Shown piece by piece: positions 52,301 through 58,914 of a stretch of DNA of 64,000 nucleotides. The first letter of the stretch is position 1, and each line of letters starts with the position of its first letter. Made by a program: the position numbers and the translations under genes. Source of the stretch: Isoperla grammatica (lineage: Eukaryota > Arthropoda > Insecta > Plecoptera > Perlodidae). The stretch spans positions 37,706,608 to 37,770,607 of the forward strand of contig OX246739.1 in NCBI GenBank assembly GCA_945910005.1, read 5' to 3'. Under the pieces are notes generated by a model. The model searched no databases. It worked only from the letters and a program-made list of their open reading frames with translations, and had not been told where the DNA came from.

Positions 52301-52880
52301 ACTTCTTCTATATAAACACTGTTGGACTTGCTTACATTTTGTGGTTTTGTTATTCTTGCTATTTTAAGTTTTTACCGTTATAAATTGTAAAGTTCTAAAT
52401 TTTTTTGTTCTTCTTTGTAAATCAGTTTTATAACTGAATAGGACAGGCGTTAGTTAAATAATTAAAATAAAATACAAACTAAAAAGCTCTTGAGGACTGC
52501 AGAGTGGCAGTCGAAATCTTGTACAGACGTGATGCCGAATGCATCCAGAGTGTTTTGACTGTAAACATGTTAAGACACGACGTTACACGATGTTGCACGA
52601 TGTTACACGATGTTACACGATGTTACACGATGTTACACGATGTTACACGATGTTACACGAAGGCAAGACTTACCGGTAGCTTGAACATGTCGTCCACCCT
52701 CGCCTCGACGCTCTTGCCTCTCTTGGGCCGCATCAAGGTGAACACGTTGACGATGTCGGGACAAGCGTAGAGGAGTTTCTCCAGAAGAACCTTCCCCATG
52801 AACCCAGAACCCCCGGTGACGAACACCGACCGGTTCCGGTAGAACCCGGCGACCTCCAGTGAGCCGGCGTCCAAAGGCAT
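22154..52880 (-). CDS. FAR: Fatty acyl-CoA reductase, 8 coding exons (525 aa)
   Basis: FARs reduce fatty acyl-CoA to fatty alcohol with NADPH, for waxes, cuticle lipids or pheromones; they are usually anchored in ER or peroxisome membrane. Minus-strand exons 52880-52674, 40551-40303, 36880-36735, 33093-32984, 30355-30157 (or 26593-26395), 24635-24396, 23319-23062 and 22322-22154 all have GT-AG borders and compatible phases, giving 1578 nt. Features: NADPH-binding TGGSGFMG (22-29), a FVHLSTAF segment with S158/T159, catalytic Y210xxxK214 (YTYSK), GWVDNLNGPTG, a FAR_C region (about 370-465), a hydrophobic stretch at 358-379 and a C-terminal membrane helix near 471-493. The start is fixed by an in-frame TAG three codons upstream. 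The wording resembles insect CG5065-like FARs. Three exons are duplicated in different ways. Confidence 0.93.
23062..23319 (-). CDS. FAR: FAR exon 7 (FAR_C domain)
   Basis: 258 bp between acceptor gttgttccag and donor AAAAT/gtatgt. It codes LVRIQWRIYEGL, QFFTTRQWKF and DNVDYVLKMVLGSR, the classic C-terminal FAR domain. Phases match exons 6 and 8. Confidence 0.92.
24396..24635 (-). CDS. FAR: FAR exon 6
   Basis: 240 bp between acceptor ttttgtctcag and donor AGATT/gtgagt. It codes PAEIPVFNMT, VTWKDTL, MMAWYPGG and a hydrophobic run HMFLVVFLHFIPAYFVDFL. Its first base completes the Lys codon begun by either version of exon 5. Confidence 0.92.
24688..24832. mobile_element. MITE with TCCACAGCAACC ends, copy 1
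   Basis: 145-bp inverted-repeat element with ends TTCCACAGCAACCTTG and CAAGGTTGGTGTGGAA. TGACGTCA occurs twice inside (near 24710 and 24793). It lies in intron 5, about 50 bp before the exon 6 acceptor. A second copy lies at 53110-53248. Confidence 0.65.
24986..25797. mobile_element. Degenerate non-autonomous hAT-like element
   Basis: The left end CAGTGGTTCTGAAACTTTA and the right end, reverse complement TAGTGGTTCTCAAACTCAA, are typical hAT termini. Flanking 8-bp sites ATCTAAAT (24978-24985) and ATCTAGAT (25798-25805) differ by one base. No transposase frame. A (CTTTGT)n run fills 25676-25733. Confidence 0.6.
25676..25733 (+). repeat. (CTTTGT)n microsatellite
   Basis: About nine hexanucleotide repeats inside the hAT-like element. 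Confidence 0.9.
26395..26593 (-). CDS. FAR: FAR exon 5b (alternative to 5a)
   Basis: 199 bp with its own acceptor (ctatgtttcag/TAACG) and donor (GAGAA/gtaggt), the same phases as exon 5a, and a fully open frame. It codes GWVDNLNGPTGIMVG, KGVIRSMYCIGEYYVDIVP and DHAISALIGIAAK; 50 of 65 complete codons give the same residue as 5a. Changes cluster in the segment after the first Ser-Ala and in the YCIGEY-PVDH stretch. Since 199 is 3n+1, including both copies would shift the frame, so only one can be used. No stop, frameshift or splice damage is seen. Confidence 0.85.
26690..27520. repeat. Minisatellite with about 33-bp units and a 98-bp higher-order unit
   Basis: Many diverged copies of a unit like GTAGATATCAATGGTTAGCA with ATCGTCA; in the middle, a 98-bp block recurs nearly three times. 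It lies in the intron just 5' (transcript sense) of exon 5b, beginning about 100 bp from its acceptor. Confidence 0.8.
27521..30156. other. Intron sequence between FAR exons 5a and 5b
   Basis: AT-rich; no exon-like frame or mobile element with clear ends was recognised. Confidence 0.4.
30157..30355 (-). CDS. FAR: FAR exon 5a (alternative to 5b)
   Basis: 199 bp, acceptor caatttttcag/TGACG and donor GAGAA/gtaggt. It codes GWVDNLNGPTGILVG, KGVIRTMYCIGEYLIDIIP and DHGISALIAIAAK. Its phases fit exon 4 upstream and exon 6 downstream exactly as those of exon 5b do. The segment follows the YxxxK active site and lies in the region of FARs that shapes the substrate side of the Rossmann domain (established for the family only in general terms). 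Confidence 0.88.
30677..31121. mobile_element. GC-rich inverted-repeat element (MITE)
   Basis: The ends GGCCTTTACACGTACACTCT and its reverse complement are near perfect for about 27 bp, continuing into TGCGCGC. The interior has further TTGCGCGC words and a direct repeat of about 90 bp starting CAGATGATTC (near 30923 and 31006). It is GC-rich inside an AT-rich intron and has no transposase. No clear target duplication was found, so the superfamily is open. Confidence 0.6.
31122..32983. other. FAR intron 4, nothing recognised
   Basis: AT-rich intron sequence with short, motif-free frames. Confidence 0.4.
32984..33093 (-). CDS. FAR: FAR exon 4 (catalytic YxxxK)
   Basis: 110 bp, acceptor atcgtgttgcag and donor CTATAG/gtaagc. 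It codes LMHPHPNTYTYSKRLAEKL and MAIARPAI. Y210 and K214 are the catalytic pair of short-chain-dehydrogenase-like enzymes. It enters in phase 2 and leaves in phase 1. Confidence 0.92.
33094..36328. other. FAR intron 3, nothing recognised apart from a short (GTT)n run
   Basis: AT-rich; a GTT repeat lies at about 34317-34348. Frames here lack motifs and splice support. Confidence 0.4.
36329..36508 (-). repeat. FAR: Partial copy C of FAR exon 3 (donor retained)
   Basis: Repeats the exon 3 sequence from TTGTCCACGGCG to the donor CCCAG/gtacag (exon-like end at 36372) plus following intron bases. The native acceptor and the first 12 exon bases are missing. Its donor is 363 nt after that of exon 3, a multiple of three, and the intervening frame has no stop. 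Confidence 0.85.
36509..36688 (-). repeat. FAR: Partial copy B of FAR exon 3 (donor retained)
   Basis: Same unit as copy C, nearly identical; exon-like end at 36554 with donor CCCAG/gtacag. It is offset by 181 nt from exon 3, so its donor would shift the frame. No native acceptor. Confidence 0.85.
36735..36880 (-). CDS. FAR: FAR exon 3 (complete copy A)
   Basis: 146 bp, acceptor ttgatgttccag/GCTTTC and donor CCCAG/gtacag. It codes AFVHLSTAFCHCDHDVLEER and IMQCVKWMDDIALQQIT. It enters in phase 0 and leaves in phase 2, matching exons 2 and 4. It is the only one of the three tandem copies with the native acceptor. Confidence 0.92.
36881..40302. other. FAR intron 2
   Basis: AT-rich, with simple repeats: a 24-bp minisatellite (38682-38830), (TA)n at about 39958-39980 and (ATC)n at about 40078-40102. 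No other gene recognised. Confidence 0.4.
38682..38830 (+). repeat. 24-bp minisatellite
   Basis: About six imperfect copies of CTATGACAGTGCTGCTATGG plus four bases. Being a multiple of three, it yields repetitive open frames on both strands, which I treat as non-coding. Confidence 0.85.
40303..40551 (-). CDS. FAR: FAR exon 2 (complete copy)
   Basis: 249 bp, phase 0 on both sides, acceptor attccttacag/ATGTTTGAG and donor CTCAAG/gtaagc. It codes MFERLRKTNPAALKKL, VLEGDI, SVVFHCAATLKLE and MNLTGT, typical of the FAR NAD-binding domain. The leading ATG is an internal Met, not a start. The copies upstream repeat only its first 120 or so bp. Confidence 0.92.
40552..41955 (-). repeat. FAR: Six tandem partial copies of the FAR exon 2 acceptor half
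   Basis: Units of 155-159 bp, each with about 37 bp ending in TTCCTTACAG and the first 40 or so codons of exon 2. Exon-like starts lie at 40710, 40869, 41028, 41641, 41796 (ATG changed to CTG) and 41955. Each stops after the DRLQR codons and runs into CACTGACTGA, giving an in-frame stop. No donor follows in any copy. A hAT MITE splits one unit (41126-41575). Confidence 0.9.
41126..41575. mobile_element. hAT-type MITE with perfect 8-bp target duplication
   Basis: Ends CAGTGATGATTTCAGACAT and ATGCCTGAAATCATCACTG, flanked by GTCACCCT on both sides (41118-41125 and 41576-41583). 450 bp, no transposase, G-rich near both ends. The 8-bp duplication and CAGTG termini are typical of hAT elements. Confidence 0.9.
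42004..42080 (+). repeat. tRNA-like SINE head
   Basis: TGGCTCATGAGG (A-box-like, about 42017) and GGTTCGAATCC (perfect B-box, 42066-42076) have the spacing of an RNA polymerase III promoter. It does not fold into a clean tRNA as far as I can see, so a tRNA-derived SINE head is more likely than a tRNA gene. Confidence 0.45.
42640..43096. mobile_element. MITE with CACTACGTTTATCAGG ends
   Basis: 457 bp with inverted ends CACTACGTTTATCAGG, then GCTTT, and flanking TAT on both sides (42637-42639 and 43097-43099). The interior repeats AAACCG and CGGTTTA words in both orientations. No transposase frame. The superfamily is not assigned. Confidence 0.65.
44191..46056 (+). pseudogene. LINE ORF2, 5'-truncated (reverse transcriptase part)
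   Basis: 621 codons open to a normal stop. It starts in the linker before the reverse transcriptase (VADTFVDYFSSIGKK, aligning with FVDYFTDLGK of the LINE at 8.2-12.9 kb) and contains NYRPISLLNN, DLAKAFD (D231), GVPQGTVLGP and FADD at 318-321. The endonuclease and ORF1 are missing, so it is a typical 5'-truncated copy and not autonomous. The first ATG is probably flanking sequence. It is a relative, not a copy, of the other LINE. It lies in FAR intron 1, antisense to that gene. Confidence 0.9.
46057..46770 (+). mobile_element. 3' UTR and (TTGAA)n tail of the truncated LINE
   Basis: AT-rich 3' region with a hairpin CTACCCAC/GTGGGTAG (about 46553-46592) and an end of AATAAAATTGAATTGAATTG near 46742. 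The element at 8184-12932 ends in the same way, so both use a TTGAA-type tail. Confidence 0.75.
46771..48773. other. FAR intron 1, nothing recognised
   Basis: AT-rich non-coding sequence up to the assembly gap. Confidence 0.4.
48774..48973. other. Assembly gap of 200 N
   Basis: A run of exactly 200 N inside FAR intron 1; a round number suggests a placeholder rather than a measured length. Confidence 0.99.
50455..52105. mobile_element. Foldback element with long inverted arms
   Basis: The arm 50455-50876 recurs as reverse complement at 51341-52105, where it is split by a TTAA-flanked MITE (51566-51946). Shared stretches include TGTACTTTCCCCGAGACAAC with its complement, and TAGGTACGGAGCAC with its complement. 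Each arm is about 400 bp with scattered differences; the loop is about 460 bp. No coding frame. Confidence 0.8.
51566..51946. mobile_element. Palindromic TTAA-flanked MITE nested in the foldback element
   Basis: TTAA at both ends (51566-51569 and 51943-51946). Inverted arms of about 160 bp start GAGGAAGGACTACTAGCC and are nearly perfect. A short AT-rich centre lies near 51755. TTAA target choice suggests piggyBac-type mobilisation. Confidence 0.8.
52575..52661 (+). repeat. 10-bp minisatellite beside the FAR exon 1 donor
   Basis: About eight copies of ATGTTACACG end 12 bp from the exon 1 donor (exon border 52674), so the array occupies the start of intron 1. Confidence 0.9.
52674..52880 (-). 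CDS. FAR: FAR exon 1 (start codon, NADPH-binding loop)
   Basis: 207 bp from ATG at 52880 to donor CTACCG/gtaagt, phase 0. It codes RSVFVTGGSGFMGKVLLEKL and TLMRPKRG. An in-frame TAG three codons before the ATG sits in tgtgtttag, a plausible acceptor, so an untranslated first exon probably lies upstream. Confidence 0.93.
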
Positions 52881-52888
52881 CGCGAGCT

Positions 52889-53085
52889 AAACACACACAA
52901 CGACACGGTTAGAGTGCTATACTCACTCAACGAAACACTCAACGTGCTTAACACAAACAACGACATGGTTAGAGTGCTATACTCACTCAACGAAATACTC
53001 AACGTGCTATACACACACAACGAACACGGTTAGGGTGCTATACTCACACAAAGACATGGTAAGAGTGCTATACTCACGCAATGAT
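52889..53085. repeat. Minisatellite, about 60-bp unit
   Basis: About three to four copies of a unit with GTTAGAGTGCTATACTCACT and CAACGAAACACTCAACGTGC, immediately upstream of the FAR start exon. Confidence 0.8.
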
Positions 53086-53109
53086 CACACAGCAAAATAC
53101 TAAAGAGGC

Positions 53110-53248
53110 TCCACAGCAACCTTGTGAATGCCGACGCCATAGGTGAGTGGGTCGGAGCCAATCATCGGATGGGTTTTTCTAATACTGGCATTTGGTTGGC
53201 CAATGCCTCACTCGTCTATGACGTCAGCATCTCCATGGTTGCTGTGGA
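53110..53248. mobile_element. MITE with TCCACAGCAACC ends, copy 2
   Basis: 139-bp element with ends TCCACAGCAACCTTGTGAAT and CCATGGTTGCTGTGGA, and a TGACGTCA palindrome near 53219. It belongs to the same family as 24688-24832 and lies about 230 bp upstream of the FAR start codon. Confidence 0.7.
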
Positions 53249-54916
53249 ACTACTCTTTTTGGCTGTTTTACGACGTACTAAAAAGCTAGGTCGTATCACG
53301 TCGACCGATTCTTATCCATCACACTTCGCCGGAGTAATCATAGGAAGAGTCCAGTTAGGGGGTACGGGGGTACGGGGGTACGGTACGGGGATGGTGGGCA
53401 TTAGGTCCCAAAGAGGGGCGGCATAAGTGAGAATGAAAAGAATGAGAGAGACAAAAGATAGGGAAAGCGAGCATCATGATTTATGATGAATGAGAAATTG
53501 TGGTGATTAAATATCAGTACGGGGGCCCTCTTTGCGGGTACCGGTCACCACGAGGAGGAACCCACCTCGACTGGGTAAGGGTGATAAACAAGGATCTGTA
53601 TGCTCGCGCCACTTTTTGGTTTGAAATTATTATCATTCCTCATTTAGTTGCTCTGTTGAATCGTAGGTATTACCGTTTTGATGTTATTTCTAAGATGTGA
53701 TTCATCCCTCTCGTGTTATGTTATCGCGTCTGAATCTCATTCAGTTCAGTCGCGAGTTGCGTCCAGGTCAGGTGTAGTGTTTGGTCGGTCCCGGCCCGAT
53801 ACATTAATACGTGTTCACCCTTTGTACATTCACATCGCCAGTGATCAGCTTCGTGGGGTTCGAACCCAGCTCTCTTTCTCACCGTATCCTTTTTATAAAC
53901 GTTACATGCATCAAGATAGGAGACCTTCCCAGACGTAAACGGTAAGTTGAAATACTGTTTATTCAGTCCAGAATATGTCTTCATTATCAGGCCACATTCG
54001 GCCGCAACAACTATTCAAAAAATGATGCAAAATGTATTGGGTATGGATCGAACAAAACTATTTTAAATATTTTAAATTTTCTAATTACAATTTACATAAT
54101 TAAAAGCAATTCATCTACGTTTTGATTATAACCTGGCTTTACACATAATTTCATAATTATATTTTCCTTGGCGTTTTTGTAATACAAGCGAAAGCCTTCA
54201 AAAGATCACACTCGTATAGGTGCTCAGTCTCACCTTGAGGACAACTGAACATTACGTAGGCACGCTAGATATATGTTTGTTAGCCATAAGTTTAGTTGAA
54301 ACTGCAGCCTGCAATTAACTATATAAACGTTTCTTGGTGAAGTGATAAAACAATACACCGATTATCTTAGAGCCAAATTAACATGTGCCCTATTTGTCAG
54401 CTTTATATACACATTGCCTCTAACTTACCCTTCAACATTTTTATTTGTGTGTACTCTACTTTACACAAAACATATTTTGAAACACATAGTGCTAGATCTT
54501 AAAGACCCGTTAGACAATTTATTGCGTATGTTTCCTAGCTATCACAACTTTTACATATGTGTAATAACATTTCGATTACACTGTTTTGTTTTAAGTGTGT
54601 GTATTCTGAATTTAGAAATTCTGAGAACATTAAAACTGAGGAACAGTCTCTATTAAAAGCGTCAAAATTCACGTTGTTTTGTTATACGTCGCGAATGCTG
54701 CATCACATCGAAAGACCGATGATATATGTCACATATTCAACTCAATATTTCAAACCTTATAATGAATTATTCAATAGTGTTAATATTGTTATTAGCGTTA
54801 CGGTAAATGTTGTGTTATAGTACTTTAGCACACAGTGTATAAGAAACGATGCATCTAACAGTTCATGTGTACATATTTTTTATTGTAACAGAAAGAAACA
54901 AATTAATTGTACCGGT
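53249..54916. other. No gene seen; possible FAR promoter region
   Basis: Includes a short GGGGGTAC tandem repeat (about 53357-53392) and a GGGTTCGAACCC B-box-like word near 53855. Several open frames lack motifs. The FAR transcription start should lie here or beyond but was not identified. Confidence 0.35.
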
Positions 54917-54920
54917 TCGC

Positions 54921-55210
54921 TGCAATGACTTGCATTGCATGGCTATGTGGTTAGGTGGGAGGTAGGAGGGGCCTACCCGTTGGCCTACCCCCTACCTATA
55001 TAAGCAGGGGCGGCTTGGCCGCTCGTTAGAGCTTAGACGGTCAGGGTAGATTGAAGACGGGCCGAGTGAGGCCCGTCTTGGTTACGTGTTGTAGCGTGGC
55101 ACGTGTATTGAACTAAGCTTTCGTTACAATAAACTATATTCTGTATTTGTATATATCTGTTAGTCATACTTTCATCCCAGTTTATCCCCACGTACTTGTT
55201 TCCCGTTACA
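54921..55210 (+). repeat. 5' LTR, 290 bp
   Basis: Contains a TATA box TATATAAG (54997-55004) and a poly(A) signal AATAAA (55128-55133), the usual order for U3-R-U5. It is identical to 58621-58910. Confidence 0.95.
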
Positions 55211-55213
55211 AAT

Positions 55214-55231
55214 TGGGGGCTCGTCCGGGAT
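55214..55231 (+). other. Primer-binding site for tRNA-Pro
   Basis: TGGGGGCTCGTCCGGGAT is the 18-base complement of the animal tRNA-Pro 3' end and lies three bases after the LTR. Confidence 0.9.
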
Positions 55232-55454
55232 TTTGTTAGTGGGACAGTAGCGGTTGCAACTACGGTGGGGACGCGTTAAAAAATCAAAAACAGAAATGGC
55301 AGTAACTAAGGTATCAATTATACTAGTGGGTGCCTATGGGCGTAGATTTACAGGCCGCGGAAAACGGGGGAGCTAACAACCAAGTTGAAGGACTTCTGAT
55401 CGTTAGGTTTCGGTACGCCTATAAGTTTTTCGTTTCAGTCTCGTTCCGTGTTTG

Positions 55455-55640
55455 TTATTGTCTCCGGTCAGGACAGTTGCGAGAAAAGTGAAACCTACTT
55501 CCGCAATTCCAACAATACCGGTTAGTGTTGTTGGGGGTTGGTGAGTGGTTGTCTGCTGATGACGTGTTCTGATAAAGCTGGGCGCCACGCAGGTACATGA
55601 CTGAACGTGAATGGGTCCAGCGCAGCGAAACCTCGGTCAA
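55455..55640 (-). pseudogene. Inverted gag fragment with CCHC zinc knuckle
   Basis: On the minus strand, a frame includes CWNCGSRFHFSRNC, a perfect C-X2-C-X4-H-X4-C knuckle, preceded by a Thr/Asn/Pro-rich stretch and soon followed by a stop. Gag should run on the plus strand in this element, so the piece is an internal inversion. It is too short to work alone. Confidence 0.6.
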
Positions 55641-55671
55641 ATCCCTTAAACTCAGTCACACACACACACAT

Positions 55672-57157
55672 ATGTTCCCGATCAAAGAACGCGTGCGCAG
55701 CCTCCGGGTTTGCGCCGAGCTTTGACGGGGACACAACCACACACATGTTCCCGATCAAAGAACGCGTGCGCAGCCTCCGGGTTTGCGCCGAGCTTTGACG
55801 GGGACTCATACACACATGTTCTCGATCAAAGAACGCGTGCGCAGCCTCCGGGTTTGCGCCGAGCTTTGACGGGGATACATACACACATGTTCTCGATCAA
55901 AGAACGCGTGCGCAGCCTTCGGGTTTGCGCCGAGCTTTGACGGGGACTCATACACACATGTTCTCGATCAAAGAACGCGTGCGCAGCCTCCGGGTTTGCG
56001 CCGAGCTTTGACGGGGACACATACACACATGTTCCCGATCAAAGAACGCGTGCGCAGCCTCCGGGTTTGCGCCGAGCTTTGACGGGGACTCATACACACC
56101 TGTTCTCGATCAAAGAACGCGTGCGCAGCCTCCGGGTTTGCGCCGAGCTTTGACGGGGACACATACCCACATGTTCCCGATCAAAGAACGCGTGCGCAGC
56201 CTCCGGGTTTGCGCCGAGCTTTGACGGGGACTCATACACACATGTTCTCGATCAAAGAACGCGTGCGCAGCCTCCGGGTTTGCGCCGAGCTTTGACGGGG
56301 ACTCATACACACATGTTCTCGATCAAAGAACGCGTGCGCAGCCTCCGGGTTTGCGCCGAGCTTTGACGGGGATACATACACACATGTTCTAGATCAAAGA
56401 ACGCGTGCGCAGCCTCCGGGTTTGCGCCGAGCTTTGACGGGGACTCATACACACATGTTCTCGATCAAAGAACGCGTGCGCAGCCTCCGGGTTTGCGCCG
56501 AGCTTTGACGGGGACTCATACACGCATGTTCTCGATCAAAGAACGCGTGCGCAGCCTCCGGGTTTGCGCCGAGCTTTGACGGGGACACATACACACATGT
56601 TCTCGATCAAAGAACGCGTGCGCAGCCTCCGGGTTTGCGCCGAGCTTTGACGGGGACACATACACACATGTTCTCGATCAAAGAACGCGTGCGCAGCCTC
56701 CGGGTTTGCGCCGAGCTTTGACGGGGACTCATACACACATGTTCTCGATCAAAGAACGCGTGCGCAGCCTCCGGGTTTGCGCCGAGCTTTGACGGGGACA
56801 CATACACACATGTTCCCGATCAAAGAACGCGTGCGCAGCCTCCGGGTTTGCGCCGAGCTTTGACGGGGACACATACACACATGTTCTCGATCAAAGAACG
56901 CGTGCGCAGCCTCCGGGTTTGCGCCGAGCTTTGACGGGGACTCATACACACATGTTCTCGATCAAAGAACGCGTGCGCAGCCTCCGGGTTTGCGCCGAGC
57001 TTTGACGGGGACACATACACACATGTTCCCGATCAAAGAACGCGTGCGCAGCCTCCGGGTTTGCGCCGAGCTTTGACGGGGACACATACACACATGTTCT
57101 CGATCAAAGAACGCGTGCGCAGCCTCCGGGTTTGCGCCGAGCTTTGACGGGGACTCA
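55672..57157 (+). repeat. 71-bp tandem array, 21 copies
   Basis: Every unit holds ATCAAAGAACGCGTGCGCAG, GGGTTTGCGCCGAGC and TTTGACGGGG, joined by a more variable CACATACACACATGTTC spacer. Copies differ at few sites (CTCGATC or CCCGATC; ACACAT, ACTCAT or ATACAT). The long open frames on either strand are by-products of a 71-bp period free of stops, not genes. Confidence 0.97.
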
Positions 57158-57205
57158 AACCATCCTATCATCACTTTCCCTTCCAACCTTTCCCTTAGTA
57201 CTGTT

Positions 57206-57526
57206 TTGCCGACTGGAGGTCGACAGAAAACAATGAAGAAGGTGGACGCTACTTTGCGCGAGGCTGTGGTTGTTCGAGGGCTGAGAAGTGGTGCAAAGAA
57301 TAGCCCGTTCACTGGGGTGGCGTTATTCGAGAAAATGTTGCCGACCTTGCTGGGTACCGGTTCATCGATCAGCCTGGTGGGAAGTGACGTCATCGACCAG
57401 ATACAGCGGGCGGGGTGTAGAGTGCACGAGGATGCGTCGGACATCCAACTCGCCACGGGGACAGCTCGTTGCGCTGGAAGTGTGCTGATCCACGTTTCGT
57501 GGCAAGGGGGTTTGAAGAACCAATAG
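57206..57526 (+). pseudogene. Decayed retroelement protease-like fragment
   Basis: A 106-codon frame with LLGTGSSISLVGSDVIDQ resembles the retropepsin active-site loop, but the catalytic Asp position is Gly, and the expected reverse transcriptase does not follow. It may be a remnant of the pol gene of the parent element. Confidence 0.5.
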
Positions 57527-57899
57527 TTGCACATTCTTTCTGGGCTGTGTAAGCTCGTTATCGTAGGCAGAGATTTCCTCGAACAGTCGAATATGTCCAT
57601 TCATATATCGGAAAGAGGGTAGACAATTAGCACGGTGCCTGGGGCTGTTGTTCCGTTCAAGACGGTGAGCTGTGTGTCATGTTACCACCTGGGGAGTGCG
57701 ACAAACATCGCAGACAAAAAATTGTTGTGCGAGACCGTAACGTGCCCTCAGGACATTCAAAACCAGCCGATATCAACCCTCGAGAGTGCAGTTACCACGA
57801 AGTCCAGTTTCTCCGACCTGATGAGTCACGACATCTGGTGTACTCTACGATCGGACAGGACTGTGACAACCGCGACCGCGAACCCGGTCCACGTACACC

Positions 57900-58140
57900 A
57901 GAAGTGGGATCGACGCCGGGCCCGGGAGAGGGGACGTCAAGCCATGCTGACAACTTGAGCGGGGTTCGAAGCCCGACGACACCCGCACCCAAGATGACTG
58001 GTGAAACATTGACTTGGGCGCCGACTTCGAGTGCCTGGCATCTGGAGTCAAGACGGTAGCGATAACGAGTGACCGCCGCAGATCGGTTTCTTTCTTGTTG
58101 TATATTAACGTGTGTTTATTTTTTGTGAATTAACGTGTGT
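57900..58140 (+). pseudogene. Remnant of a pol C-terminus (weak)
   Basis: One frame reads DLGADFECLASGVKTVA, resembling the C-terminal tails of Gypsy-type pol proteins. The frame is broken upstream, and the assignment is weak. Confidence 0.3.
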
Positions 58141-58620
58141 TTATTTTTATCTAACGTACAACTTTTTAGGGATTATATAATATTTATAATATTTTTTTTT
58201 TTTGCGTGTGTTCGTTCATATAGCTTCTGTGAATTTCCAACTGTTATGGCATGCTTTCGTGCACGCTTTCATTTTATCTTATAATTCATTTTTTCATTTA
58301 TTTGTATTGTATTTGTTTTATCATACGACGGCTTGTTTCATATAAGACACGACGCAAGACGCTGGACATTTACGATGAACTATCTTGTGCATCTGGTTTT
58401 TTGTGTATTGGTTTTATGATGTTATTGTGTTGAGTGCATACCATGTGTTAGGTGTAACTTATGTACCTTATGTGTAGCTTATGTGGCATGTGTAGCTCAT
58501 GTCTTGTGTGATTTGTAATCTGTGTAGTTCTTTCCATTATTTTCAGTGTCTAGATGTGTAACTTTTAATTCTTTTTTTTATTTTAAGTTTATGATTTCAC
58601 TTTTTTCAGGGGGGGAGTAT

Positions 58621-58910
58621 TGCAATGACTTGCATTGCATGGCTATGTGGTTAGGTGGGAGGTAGGAGGGGCCTACCCGTTGGCCTACCCCCTACCTATA
58701 TAAGCAGGGGCGGCTTGGCCGCTCGTTAGAGCTTAGACGGTCAGGGTAGATTGAAGACGGGCCGAGTGAGGCCCGTCTTGGTTACGTGTTGTAGCGTGGC
58801 ACGTGTATTGAACTAAGCTTTCGTTACAATAAACTATATTCTGTATTTGTATATATCTGTTAGTCATACTTTCATCCCAGTTTATCCCCACGTACTTGTT
58901 TCCCGTTACA
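58621..58910 (+). repeat. 3' LTR, 290 bp
   Basis: Identical to 54921-55210 and preceded by the purine-rich AGGGGGGGAG. It is followed by target duplication TCGC. Confidence 0.95.
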
Positions 58911-58914
58911 TCGC

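Larger units (their letters stand above)
54921..58910 (+). mobile_element. Non-autonomous Gypsy-like LTR retrotransposon with tandem array
   Basis: 290-bp LTRs identical in both copies begin TG and end CA; the target duplication is TCGC (54917-54920 and 58911-58914). A primer site complementary to the 3' end of tRNA-Pro lies at 55214-55231 and a polypurine tract at 58610-58617. The interior (3.4 kb) has no reverse transcriptase, RNase H or integrase. It holds a gag zinc-knuckle fragment in reverse orientation, a 21-copy 71-bp array, and a decayed protease-like piece. Identical LTRs show recent mobilisation, so an autonomous partner probably exists elsewhere. Confidence 0.92.

Noticed and set aside
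53845..53880. GGGTTCGAACCC as a tRNA B-box
   Set aside because: No A-box at the right distance; the word is a simple palindrome.
54342..54820. Overlapping Leu/Phe/Cys-rich frames
   Set aside because: AT-rich composition with two overlapping frames in different phases; no support.
55522..57600. Many open frames of 66-212 codons on both strands
   Set aside because: They are the 71-bp array read in three frames; the period is free of stops. The 212-codon frame merely runs from the array into flanking sequence.
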